The notes under the pieces are model-generated. The model saw only the letters and a program-made list of their open reading frames with translations, made no database searches and was not told the DNA's origin. 64,000 nucleotides of DNA, taken from the NCBI GenBank assembly GCA_008973525.1, contig WACJ01000188.1:248001-312000 (forward strand). The letters are read 5' to 3'. This DNA is from Stenopsyche tienmushanensis. Lineage: Eukaryota; Arthropoda; Insecta; Trichoptera; Stenopsychidae. A program made the position numbers and the translations under genes. Positions 1 to 11,957 of the stretch are shown here, one piece after another; position 1 is the first letter of the stretch; every line of letters begins with the position of its first letter.

Positions 1-34
1 TTCTTATAATCAACCCTCCTATAGCGTCCACTTC
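1..34. repeat. Terminal piece of a pogo-like MITE
   Basis: The stretch TCAACCCTCCTATAGCGTCC near base 11 matches, in reverse complement, the right terminus of the complete short element at 29,731-29,881. Only the end is inside the window. The class (Tc1/mariner, pogo or Tigger-like) is inferred from the CAGT(C/A)AACCC type of terminus and TA flanks seen in the fuller copies. Confidence 0.5.
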
Positions 35-179
35 ATTTGCTGCGTCTTTATTTAATGCAGATTACGTGGTTAGGATAGTATGAAGAGCAAGCATAATATG
101 GCGTCAGGATAAATTTACTCGAAGTTTTGGATAAATCTATGACTAAATTATTAAGGTATGAAATATCGTCAGATAAACA

Positions 180-380
180 CCGTGTCATGTTTCACCCTAT
201 AAAGACCGACCATCAAATCTAAGCCCTGTGGAATATTTATAGAAAATACTAAAAGACAATCTAGCAAAACATAAAAGTTCAACAAAAACGATTTACAAAA
301 TGTTACAAAGTTTGCCAAAGAGAGTAAGGGCGACTATAAAAGTTATGCAAGGTCTTTCAATAAGAACGCTCAATTTTTAA
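180..380 (+). pseudogene. Tc1-like transposase C-terminus, remnant
   Basis: From about base 255 one frame reads LKDNLAKHKSSTKTIYKMLQ and continues through a SLPKRV motif to a TAA near 380. This is the C-terminal tail of Tc1-family DDE transposases, which would catalyse cut-and-paste transposition. Upstream the frame breaks within the expected catalytic region (SPDLNPIENLW type), so the gene is dead. The same tail is faintly visible near 15,010-15,040 (shared string CTTTCAATA followed by GAACG). No terminal repeats were located. Confidence 0.6.
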
Positions 381-839
381 ATATAAATAAAACAAGTTAT
401 ATGTAAGATATTTACGCAATTTTTATTTTATTTGAAAGAATATTTATGGCATTAATCATAAAATAGTGTAGTGCTTGTTGATACGTATTCGGGAGTGCTA
501 AATTTGTTGGATGGCGTCCGTTATGTTGACTTTGAGGGCATCAATTATTTGCGATTAGCTTGCCCTCAAAACGCTAGTGCAGAATGTCCATCATAGGCAT
601 GCGCTGGTGTGGTACGTAGCGCCATTCTGTTGGAATCTTATCATATTATTTAGTATATATAGGCTATAAGAAATTATTATTCGTAGAAAGGTCAAATTCT
701 TATGAATGACGAGAAATTGATAGCTTCAGATTTTCCCGTACACTCTCACGCACAGCAACGATGTTTTCAGCAGACTTTGCGTGTGAATTTAACCATCAAA
801 CCCATCAGATTTTGAAAATAAAATTTGATAAGTTGCACA

Positions 840-1534
840 TAGGAAATCCAATCCCGAGCAAAAAGTTCCCTGAGTGTTTCGTCATTTAGTATTGGATCTG
901 ATTTTGGAAGCCAGGCAACTTGCTCCTGAAAATGCACGTTCAGCCTCCACACTCGTTGAAAGCATCGTCATCAGACATTTAAATGCTAGTTCGAGTTGAT
1001 GACCGCGTGAGATCCAATTTTCGTATAAGACCATCAACGTGACTGATAAAATTCCGATTTCCCGACCAATTATTTATTTTCATCGCTGCAGATGAATACT
1101 CATATACTATAATACTTTGATGTGATTCTTAATTATATTACGGAGCAATACAAAAATTCTGAATCCCGTATCTATTATATTTCGTATCGATACTCCCATT
1201 ATTAGAGTCGAAATGTAGTAAATACATCACCGGAAGGGATAGGTTAATTGTAACAATTTGAAAAACATATATGTACTGTATCTATGTATATATAGATTAG
1301 ACAGTTACTGCTCCCAGGCGTCACCTAAGCTCGCCAATTAGTAGTTATGCCACTGTTTTCAAGCATCCAGATTTCGGCGGGAATGTCTCGATTTAGTAGC
1401 CTTCGTCGTGCTGGTGAGATGTACGATTTTTGTTAGATAAAAATTTCAATCCCGAATTTTTCGGAATTACGTTTACTAATCCCGGGATTCATTAGCACCT
1501 AAAACTGTCCGGGATCCCGGGATTGGATTTCCTA
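840..1534 (+). mobile_element. Non-autonomous hAT-like element with 8-bp target duplication
   Basis: The element starts TAGGAAATCCAATCCCG (840-856) and ends with its exact inverse CGGGATTGGATTTCCTA (1518-1534). The flanks carry the same 8 bases, GTTGCACA, at 832-839 and 1535-1542. An 8-bp target duplication with short inverted ends is characteristic of the hAT superfamily. At about 695 bp, and with no transposase frame, it is a MITE-like passenger that would need an autonomous relative. Partial relatives lie at 5,549-5,885 and 8,611-9,040 in this window. Confidence 0.85.
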
Positions 1535-4500
1535 GTTGCACAGTTGTTCAAGGCTATAATCTTCCATGATAGTTTGCCATATGCTACTAAATAATTTACA
1601 ATAAGTTTAACAGATGTTGCTTTAACAACATTGCAGCGTCTCAATTGAATGATTCCGTATGTTCGGAGTGTCTAATATATATTGTTTTCTTCCACAATAG
1701 CATAGTCTGATCTTGTCCTATAATCTATTTATGTATTAAAACTGCTAAAATCCTGTATTTCATGTGGTTACCTATAAGAAGTATAAATTTAGTGTAGCTT
1801 TCGGTTCTCGCTTATATAATATGAAGGGCCTGTATTGTTATGTTAATCGAGGGCTGGAGGAGATTTCAGCACGCCAGGGAGAATCGTGATTCATTTTCGT
1901 TGGCTGCTGAAAATTTCATTGTAACTATGTGAAAATTCATTGTGTAAGGAGGTCGTTCGTATGCTACTTTAGTAGCAAATATAATGAAAGGTTGTAGGTA
2001 CGAGTCGAGTGGGACTTCCATCCGCTGAGGTGACACGTCGTTTTCAGAAAGAGGTACGCTTGACACGGCCGCATTGTGTTTTTGGCAACACTTTGCCAGC
2101 TGCTATTGTCGTGACCCAATTTCAAACATTCTCCGAGGAGTGTGTTTCTTATTTTTTCTGGGGTGACCGTGATTTTCAAATGTCTATGCCCCACCGAGGA
2201 AAATCATCCCTCGAGCCCTTCTCTTCTTAAACTTCTTAATATATTGTATCTCAAACTTATTCAACTTGAGTGGATTAGATTGACGCAACTATTCATATTA
2301 TTTCAATTTCAGTTTTATTTAATTTTACATCGCTTCATAATATCTAGAGGTTTTCGATCCTTATGTAGAATTGTGTTGCCTTTAGCACTCTGTGGTAGTA
2401 TCACATTTTGAATGCCTCATCTAATTTACAAAGTCTATGTCAGGCATCCATAAAGAAGTAAGGAACATTTCCAACATCAAAGCCTTAAGAGGCGGAAATA
2501 TACTTTTTTAATTTCATGAAACAACCTTTTGCTACTTCAATTCTGATCATAATCTTGTCATTTCAGCTCACACAAATGATTTGAAGCAGTCTACTCGTTC
2601 ACTTTGGTATCTTCGCATTTGCACTTTGCATAGTTGTATCGTCAGCAAAACGGTTATTATTTATGACTTTTTCTCCGAGGCATAATTATTTTCAAGAGTC
2701 GTTTATCACTTCGTTAGATGCTAAGAATAATTTCAAAATAATTGCTTTGAATTAATCATATTTTTTCCATAAAATACTATACGATTGAACGCTTTAACAA
2801 GCTTATTATTAAGCCATAATTTCCTTACAATACAATAAAATCAAATCGAATAATCGCTATGAATTAGCCAATATTTCTGCAAACATTCTGCAAGATGATG
2901 AAATTTTTGATAAATTAGGTGCGATATGCTTTGTAAATGTTATTTAGTTAAGCGTTTAGGCAATGATAGTGCTTTTTTATTTTTAACGACGGCAATAGGA
3001 AGCTTTTAACGAGTCGTTTGGGAGCTAAATCACGACAAAAGACATCGATGTAAAGCTCTCCTCATTTATAGAGGAAGGAAATATGCACTAACGCTGTCTG
3101 AAAATAGTCTAACTTTGGGGTTGATAAAGATTTGCATCATAAATCACGAACAATGTTGCAGTTGTCGCTCATTCAACGGCAATTGATTTATCGTTAACAT
3201 GATGTAACATGTACAAAAATCGAAATATGCATAAAATTCATAATAAAAATTGGGGCGTTTCGTCTTATCAATGTATGTTTGTCTGTCTTCTCTTTGTTCT
3301 TATTCACCCTTACTAAAGTGCGCTCGATATTCGATGTTTTTCTTCTCTTTTAGTCGGGTATTTTCTTCTTTAATGTGATTTCGTTTATTTTTTTGCATAG
3401 AATTTATTTAGCCATTAATTTCGACCTTGATATTATGATTGTTGCCCTGACCCATATCTATCTTTATATGACACGTCCTCGACTAGTATTTTAGACTACT
3501 ATGAAAAATATATCCACTCGGATATTAAGAGGTCACTGGCAAAATTTTGTAATCCATGATGTATTTCAAGTCGCAAAACATTTCCTTTCCGAATACGCTG
3601 ATTTTTAAAAAATTTCATAAATATTTCAATGAATATGTATCATGAATATGCATAGAATAGGCCTTTTATTCATAACATTAGGTTTTGTTTTTTCTAATAA
3701 GTTATCTCATCCTTTTTTAAATAACTATCACTTCAGGGCTTACGTTTCGAAGGATTTCTTGGCGCACCATGTAAAAGTTAAAAAGCTGTATACTACAAGG
3801 ATTTATTTTAAGTATCCCAATATGTTGAAGCTTTTATCAGCATCGTTTTGACGCTACTGAAACTGTAATTTTAAATTGTTTGCTTTTGGTTGATAAATCT
3901 CCATAAATTTTGTCGTATGTAGGCAAGAATTTGGGGTTCTCTCTTAAAATGTGCGCTTCTTCTCTGTGAAAAGATGCCTAGACCTTTTAAAATATTTAAC
4001 AAATTCATAGTTTTGTAAATTATGTAAATTCATTGATAATTCTGTTTTCAGCTAGCTCGATTACATGTATACGTTGACCAACGGTGAGGCTATTTGAATT
4101 GTATCTTGAACAAGGTTCTCATTTTCTTGCGTAGAGGTTTTGTATTCGGTTATTAAATACTATGATGCTCTGTACGTAAAATCGCGTTGAAACTCTGCAA
4201 CACGTTTTACATTATGATCCTGTATGAGAAAATGGTTTCCTGGCTTATTGGCGAGTTGGAGGCTTTCTAAAATTAAACTTGCAGTTAGCGAAATCGCTTC
4301 TTCAATATCTAATTTGTCTCCTTCAATAAGAACATTTGAATCATCAATTCTGCAATATCTTTAGTTGTTAAATCCTCAAAATGCGCAGTTTTCTCTCCTT
4401 CTTTCTATTCGATTGTGTTACATCAAAACCGTGTAAGAACAGAATTAGATGCATTTTCTAAAATAATACTAAATACAAGAGTGGAGTTCTTGATCGGCGT

Positions 4501-5548
4501 TCACTTGTAGCTCTTCAACTTCTCCTCTATTACCTTCAATGGGAAAAAAATAGTTTTATGATTGTGCAATGGTCTGAAAAATGCGGTCGCGAGTGTGCAG
4601 CTAAATCGAGATAAAGTTAATAGAGAAATGCCGCATGAACGAATCTCGCAAAAAATGTATCGAACTAAAATGCTAAATGGTTTACCCTTCGTCAGTGCTA
4701 ATGGACACACGATAAAAAGACTCAAGGAGTTTAAATACCTAATAAAAACTAACAAATAAAAAACCTATTTTCGCTTTTATTTTTAATTTTCAACGGGGAT
4801 TACTTTCACGTCTAGTAAACAGAATTTTTCCAGGATTATTGCAGGTATTGAGAAATGTCTGCATCTTCTAGTCCACTCTGGCGTTGAAGTCCCCCAGTAT
4901 AATCTTTATCTGAAATCAGTTGGTCAAATATTTAATTGTTTGGTTTCGCGTGTTTGTCGGCCATTTTGTTTAGTCACAGTAAATTCATCCAATGGAGAGA
5001 TTGTCGCGCGCTTCCGCCATCTTTCGTCCATGCGAGATCTTGTTTTTTGACTTTGTAGAACAATACCGCCGAATCCATTTATTTCTCGAAGTATTGTAGT
5101 TACGGCAAGTTGTGTACTTCATGGGTGCCCAGAATGCTCATATCGAATCGCCGCGCGTCAAAAATTTTAGGTCATTTTGCATAGGAGGGAGAAGCTTTTT
5201 TGGAGTCTATAGTGACGTGCGTATGTCACTACTAGAGATCTTTGACTAATTGGAAAGCGCGATACACTTCTTTATAAGAAAATAAATTAAATATCTCAAT
5301 TCCTACAATTCCTTCCAATCGACCCACTTCCCAGAAATTTACTGATTCTAAGAATTTCACGCTATTCATTTCCAAGAAAACCAGGGATAAAATATTCGAA
5401 AACTCGAATGTTCGAATGCTTTACCAATTTCATATTCGTTAAGTCATTCCTAGTCATTACATCCCAAAATCCAAACCCAAAACGAGTTGCCCTCGGAGAT
5501 CTAATTCCAGGAGAGCAAATGTTATTCATGATTATCTTGACGAGTGAC

Positions 5549-5885
5549 TAGGGAATCCAATCCAATGTCAAAACTACGATAAGTCTCCACACTCGTTGGA
5601 GATATCGTCATCACATATTTAAATGCTAGTTCGAAAACACGGACTAAAACCAGCAAAATTCCCGATTTCCCGACAAATTATTTATTTCCGTCGCTGCAGA
5701 TGAATATTTATATACTATAATAATTTGATGTGATTCGTAATTATATTACGGAGGAATAAAAAAATTCTGAGGCCCGTATCTATTGTATTTTATATCGATA
5801 TTCCCATTATTAGAGTCGAGGTGTAGTAAATACATCACCGGTAGGGAAAGGTTAATATAACAATTTGAAAAACTTATATGTTCTT
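5549..5885 (+). repeat. Second, truncated copy of the hAT-like element
   Basis: It begins with a degenerate terminus TAGGGAATCCAATCCAATG. It then follows the 840-1534 element closely (Cys-free non-coding sequence with shared strings such as GTCGCTGCAGATGAATA and TAGTAAATACATCACCGG). It stops near 5,885, so the right half is missing. There is no coding capacity. Confidence 0.75.
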
Positions 5886-8610
5886 ATGTGTCGAGATTTT
5901 CAAAAAAAATAAAGAAAAAGTAGCAAGCTTGTATCAAAAATGCACACAAAAAACATTTACAAAATGGATCAAAAAAGACAAATTATTAGAAGTCAAATAA
6001 GGGATGACCGCGTGGATCTTGTATGGATGGAATGTGACGCGAGCGCGCGACGACCTCTCCATCGAAAGAATTTACTGTGACTGACCAAAATGGCCGACAA
6101 ACACGTGGACACGTCAGATGCGCCAACTTCGAAGCATAAAAATTTCCACCGGCCTCAGGAGCCCTGTAACCCTATTTTCTGGATGATCCTCGTACTGCTT
6201 TTTATAATTGATAATAAAATTGCTTCTTCTTGTTCTTTGACCAATTTATTACCACCTACATACGTAGAATTTAGTGGTATGTATTGCTCTCACTTACATG
6301 TTTTTTGCGAGCATAAGATGTTCGAGAATTTAAATTCCCTCCCTCCAATTTTATTACTACAATCTCGTAATAAAATGGACATGTCATAACACATTTGAAA
6401 TTCCCTCTTCAAACCGCCCTGATGATATATTCCACCAATCAATCTCCATTTTCCGCCTGCGTCCGAAAGGAGTCAAATTATTAATTGCCGGTAATAACTA
6501 AATTACGCGCCGCTCCTGGGATTCAACCCTCTGCGACACTTGGAGAATACCTAACCAGCAACCCTCGTGAATAATTAGTTTATCTATTTCTGGGTTAAAT
6601 GGGCATCTGCGTCGATGAAGGAACTTTCCTACTTGGAAGTTGGCGATGGTCATCACGTGCTTCGCAACAGTTTGCATGCAACTTCTGGTGAAATTGCAAC
6701 GTCGATACGGTTCATTCACTCGGCTGCAGTTCGCCTTGTCAGATCTAGTGCAACACAGAATGAGGTCGTCATTTTTTGTCGTTGTAATATTAACAAGCCT
6801 TTATGGAGAAATACCGCAACAATAATAGCCAAATCCTGGAAAAAAGCCTACTGTTTGAGGTTGTAGCCATTTGATTAGCTCATTCCAGGATATACTGTTA
6901 CTTCTTGTGATAAAAGTGACGCAGCTGTCGTGTTGTCAATGCCGATTATTGATGTTCAGTCTTTCTATCGGCGATTGTTTGATTGCCTGTTCTACATAAA
7001 ACATATTGCAGTATGCGCATAGGACTTATGTTTTATAATTTGTGTCGAAAATTATGACTATATTGCATTTCAAAGCCATGTACACTTTATGTACGTAGTG
7101 AAAACTCAATGGATCATTTTTGGAATCGAAGAACAATTGGGTATTTTTGGTGTAATATTCTAATGGATTAAATGTCTGATGGTCAACGAAGCTATTCATG
7201 GGAAAGAGCCGTCAAAATTGGCTTAAAAGAGTCAGGACGGAAAAATTAAGCCCCTCAATTATTCACTACCCTTGCGAAACTCAGATTAAACGCTGCATAA
7301 AAATGCCTAAAATTTAGCGGATTTGGTAGATTAAAATAATAGCCCTCCCATAGAATTTGAAAACGTAATTGCTTCCGGGTGTATCGATCCAATGACGCAA
7401 GAATACCACTTGTATTTTATAGTACGTTCAATGCAAAAAAAAGCGGAAGCGCAGAGCCAAATATGATGACGTAACTCGGAAAATACACGCGGAAAAATCT
7501 ATGTCAACACGTGTATGCAAGCACTTATATTTTATTTATTCAAAGGGTGGCCTCAAAAATTACCCTTTTGATGGCCTTCGATTGGAATCTGCTCATTAGT
7601 TGAAATTTTTCATCCTGATGAATAATCATTTATTGTCCAGTTTACGTTTAAAAAATATTCGGACGATTAAATTTGCATGTTTGAAGCACGTGGTATGAGC
7701 AGCAGATGAAGGCGTAACCGTTAGTCGGTGCGGGAGACGGCAGATATCAACGTAAATGAATTACCCAATCGACTTTTTAGATTGGAAAATAATAATGTTG
7801 TTGTCAGTAAAAGTAGTTCATTGAAGCTAGCGTGCGTATATTTTTAACAAATGTAAAATCATTTGAAGTATAAAAGTATATTTGAATCCAAAACGTTAAA
7901 AATAGCAACTTTGATATATGTATAACAGTTGTTTGATGTGGTGAGCTAACTACAATGGAATACAATGTTCGATTAAGATATGTATGCCATTCATTATTGG
8001 ATGACCTATTATTGGCAATGCGATGTAACGTCCGCAAGCACCAGGGATTATATATATGGAAAAATTTGTCTAATATTTTCTCAAAACGACTATGAATTTG
8101 TTTAGTTAAAATTGTCCAATTACCGATAATAGTAGGCGCATTTTTTAAATAATAACGTAAATTCAGTTGATGGGAAAACTCACCAATAATTTGAATCAAT
8201 GATTAATCACAAGTAATGTGAACCTGTCAGGCTGTTATCTACGTAATTGGCAATCAATTTTTTTATTTGTAAAAAGGTGTAAAAAAATGTATCTACAAAT
8301 ATATCATTAAACCATGCTCATTCATGAAAATAAACTAGCTAATGGTATTTTCTGTATTCATTATACTCAAAGAGTAGCCTTAATATTTATCAGAGCTGAA
8401 CCCCATGGCTTCTCCATATAGAGTCCAGTGTCCACTAAAAATAGCATTAATTGAAGGCTTCGTTGGGAATAAGCGCGTGTACCGAAGGTGCACGATAATG
8501 TGATTGCAACACGTTCATTAGCTCAATGCCATCATTTTGGATCACTGGTGGCTATATCGATCATTATAACTATGGATTTAGAAACCATATGTATTTTAAT
8601 ATACTGTAAT

Positions 8611-9045
8611 TAAGGAATCCAATCCCGGGATCGCGGACTAGTAAACGTTATCCCGAAAAATTCGCGATTGAAACTTTTATTTAACAGAAATCGTACACCT
8701 CACCAGCACGATGAAGGCTACTAAATCGAGATTCCCGCCGAAATCTGAACGTTTCGAAACAATGGCATAACTACTAATTGGCGAGCTTAGACGACGCCTA
8801 TGTACATATAAGTTTTTCAAATTGTTATATTAACCTTTCTCTATCGGTGATGTATTTACTACACCTCGACTCTAATAATGGGAATATCGATATGAAATAT
8901 AATAGATATGGGCTTCAGAATTTTTGTATTCCTCTGTAATATAATTACGAATCACATCAAAGTATTATAGTATATGAGCATTCATCTGCAGCGACGGAAA
9001 TAAATAATTTGCCGCGAGATCGGGAATTTCTGCGAGTTTTAGTCC
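8611..9045 (-). repeat. Third copy of the hAT-like element, opposite orientation
   Basis: The left edge TAAGGAATCCAATCCCGGGATC equals the inverse of the right terminus of the 840-1534 element. The body is its reverse complement (for example CATCTGCAGCGACGGAAATA near 8,983-9,002). The far end, near TTTTAGTCCAT, matches the interior of the 5,549 copy and lacks a terminus, so this copy is truncated or rearranged. Confidence 0.75.
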
Positions 9046-9696
9046 ATATCTCAGCAGATAGGGCGTATTTTCAAAATAATATTTGAATTGTTTAGTGTTT
9101 TATTTTTATATTTTCTTAAATAAATAAAATTCTTTCGCCTTCAAATTATTTAAAAAGAAGGATTTATAAGTATTTTTTTAACAAATTTATCAATGTAATT
9201 TCTTAAACTATTGAATATGAATATAAATGTGTGTAGCCAGCTCAATTAAATGAGTTCATGTCAGTAATTTGGGGTACGTTGACTAATCATCATCAAAAAG
9301 TAGTTTCTGCATTGAAAGGGAAACCTGTTAAATCAATCTGTGAGTTAATTAAATGTTTGCTTTTGTTGAAATGGTTTGGGTATAAATCTCCGAGCACCTT
9401 AATTGGTTGGAGGGGTTTCCTCAATTTCGCGAAAACTTCCTTCCAACTCTGTACCGACTTCTTGAAAGGACGAAAGTTAATTGGGTTATTTGTTAAGCCG
9501 TTTCGGAAAGCTACATATTCCTCCCAGATCGGACATTAAAATAAATTGCAAAAACATTCGTATTGGAGCATTCGTTTTGTTGCGAATTTGATTGCCATTT
9601 TTGATCTATTTGAAATATTGCATTCACTCCAATTTGCATATTAATGTTTACGATAATTACAACATGACTTGAGCACCAATTTTCATACATAGTTTG

Positions 9697-10203
9697 TGTC
9701 CCAAAAGTCATGAAATATATTTTTTGTCACACCCCTACTAGTTGCAGCGTATTCAAAACGATTGGGTGAAATGTGAGGGACACTTGACTTTACAGCGCAT
9801 CAAAGTTCAGTCTGCTGCGAGCATCAATAGAATCAGGATAGCTAATTTAGTGCGTCATTGTTTCGAGCAAATCCAAAGTGAAAACAATGTTTATTGTCTT
9901 TCACGACACCAAGGGTGTGGTCCGCAAAGAGTCGACGCTGCCTATTGTGTGGATATCCCGGAAAAAATGAATGAAAAGGGAGTACTCGGGTGCTGCATCG
10001 TGACAATCCGTTCAGCCACACGTGGCAAGCTACCGCAGCCACACTATTAGTCCCGACCCAACTCCGATCTACTGCACTGAATGAAGTTCGTGTTGAGGTC
10101 TTCGAGAGGGCGTACCGGGTATGGGAGAGTCGGTAAAATAAATGTGTAGATGCTCGATAATTTGAATAATATTAACAATTTATATTTCATTACTTTTGGG
10201 ACA
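9697..10203 (+). mobile_element. Decayed mariner-like element bounded by inverted ends
   Basis: The left end TGTCCCAAAAGTCATGAAAT (from 9,697) is mirrored at the right by ATTTCATTACTTTTGGGACA (to 10,203). The interior (from about 9,740) preserves a broken mariner transposase, with blocks resembling the central FDTKGLVHKE and VNAAYNVNVLERL region. The same family recurs at 43,340-43,875. At about 507 bp it is internally deleted and non-functional. Confidence 0.65.
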
Positions 10204-10497
10204 AATCTGTAGAATTTTATCAGCATCATTGCGTAATAACAACAACCTGTAGTTTACCTTCTCTTCTCTTTTTGCTTTCTTTTTAAATATAGTGCAGCCT
10301 ATATTTACAAGATTCGGATGATGGGAAAATATTTTACATAGTAACTTGTCGTTGTTCGCGTTGGCGTCTCGAATCAGACGAGAAGGACAGGGTCGTTACT
10401 CAGTAGCGATGGAGCTCCGCAACCCCGAGACGGACTCGCAGCATACGCGACGGAAAACCGTATTTTATCTCCGTAGAAGAGGCGATTCTTTATCTCC

Positions 10498-10572
10498 GTA
10501 TTCTTTCTCTTTTTGAGGATTCCTCATTCGACCACTCCGAAAATGAGGAATCCTCAAAAAGAGAAAGAATAC
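10498..10572. repeat. Perfect 31-bp inverted repeat, 13-base loop
   Basis: Bases 10,498-10,528 and 10,542-10,572 are exact reverse complements (arm core TTCTTTCTCTTTTTGAGGAT). They are separated by a 13-base spacer. A transcript of either strand would fold to a 31-bp stem. It lies in putative TULP4 upstream or intronic sequence and no coding frame explains it. It could be a foldback element, a recent inverted duplication or a small-RNA precursor; the sequence alone does not decide. Confidence 0.9.
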
Positions 10573-11792
10573 ACAATCTGTTCGTGTGCAGGGTCTGAAC
10601 AGCATAAAAACGGCCCACTTTAATTTAATTTATTTTTACATTATTAAAAGTATTAAAAAATAATCGCGAATTATTTCCACGGTACAACTAGGGATTCTGA
10701 TTTCTAGATGGTTTTTATTTCCGGAGAAATGAGAAATGTTGATTTTATTTTTCAAATTGTATTTTATTACTTAATGGAACTATGACTTCAATAATGGACT
10801 TCTCTCTTGAATTTTTTACTTGAAATGTCATTTTTTCATTTATAAAATAAGGATTGTTTCCTTGCCATACCCTGTATCATCTTAAAATTAAATTCACTCT
10901 ACATTTTGGAAAAAAAAATGTAAGAAATTCCATTATGAATTCCACAAGCGTCTCTGTTTTAATATTTACACGCTTTAGATAATAATTTTCGAGGCTCATT
11001 TTGAGAGCATATCCAATAGGGTGTTAATGTCACCAACGGACGTACTCATAAAAGCATCTTGCTTTTGATATGAACCGTGAAACGATATCATTTCGCAAAT
11101 ATCTTGTGTTCATGATGCGCCTACATCTTCGAGTGACGACATATTATTTAGTTCAAGCGATCATCGCCAAATTGATGAGCTTTGGAGCGGTGACAGCAAT
11201 TTCGGTCAGGGGTTGATGCCACCCTTCCCGAGGATAATATATGCAGGTTTATAAATCATCCTCACCCTATCGTCGATGCCATATCTCATACTTAATAAAG
11301 GTCTAATGGCACGACTGCAATTGATTACCATACGCTTATGCTTAATAGTCAGCAGATTGACGAAATTACTAACACTTTAAACGCGCTCATCATAAAAATA
11401 TCATCGATTTGGTTATTAAAGTCTATCATAAAAACCGAAAAAAATCTTATCTCAGTCAAGGTTTGGATTATAAGTCTTTCATAGCGCTTCGTCGCCATTC
11501 TAACGATCGATGGGCGTTAATATTTCCCAATAAACCTTTGATTCAGAGCCCTCTTCATTTTATGTCACCCTTGGGAATATTCCTCGCCAAAAAGTATATA
11601 TTATTTGCAATTTTTTCTAGAAGTCCTAGTGAGGTGATAAATTGAAGGGCTTTCCGGTTGATTTTTCAACTCACCCTCGTTGAAATTCTACTAATAAGCA
11701 ATATTCGCTTTAGCACCCTACTGATATCCGGACTTTAATCGGTTCGATTTGGACGCATCCAATGATAATCTAATTTGTTTTTTGTGTTGCAG

Positions 11793-11957
11793 GATGAAGG
11801 ATGGAAGCTAAACAGAACCAATTACTACCAGGAAGGATGGTTGGCTACGGGAAACGTGCGTGGGATAGTCGGAGTCACCTTCACATCTAGCCATTGCAGA
11901 AAGAACGCCGAAGTACCCCTGAGGACCAACTACAATCTGAGAGGTCACAGATCTGAC
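11793..11957 (+). CDS. TULP4: TULP4 exon with N-terminal WD40 start
   Basis: This isolated 165-base exon has 55 codons in phase 0. It is preceded by the acceptor TTTGTGTTGCAG and followed by the donor GTAAGA. It encodes [11 protein letters not shown] and GVTFTSSHC, the hallmark N-terminal block of TULP4/Tusp proteins, and ends NLRGHRSD. The next exon (23,078) continues [17 protein letters not shown], so the join across the 11.1-kb intron is exact. Confidence 0.95.

Larger units (their letters stand above)
381..11792. other. Gene-poor upstream/intronic stretch left of TULP4 exon
   Basis: No conserved coding exon was recognised here apart from the transposon pieces listed separately. Because the TULP4 exon at 11,793 begins in mid-protein with a splice acceptor, at least the right-hand part is expected to be TULP4 intron or 5' untranslated region. 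Short open frames exist (for example 7,804-8,199 minus and 9,258-9,539 plus) but none resembles a known protein or has convincing splice context. The rest is AT-rich sequence in which I see nothing more. Confidence 0.6.

Noticed and set aside
767..952. Minus-strand 61-codon frame
   Set aside because: It runs across the left terminus of the hAT-like element (its RDWIS residues are the translated terminal repeat) and does not resemble a transposase.
7804..8199. 131-codon minus-strand frame
   Set aside because: AT-rich composition, Ile/Tyr/Asn-rich residues, no domain recognised and no splice or promoter context.
9258..9539. 93-codon plus-strand frame faintly recalling retroelement polymerase linker
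   Set aside because: The similarity is too weak and frame-dependent to call; no catalytic motif is present.
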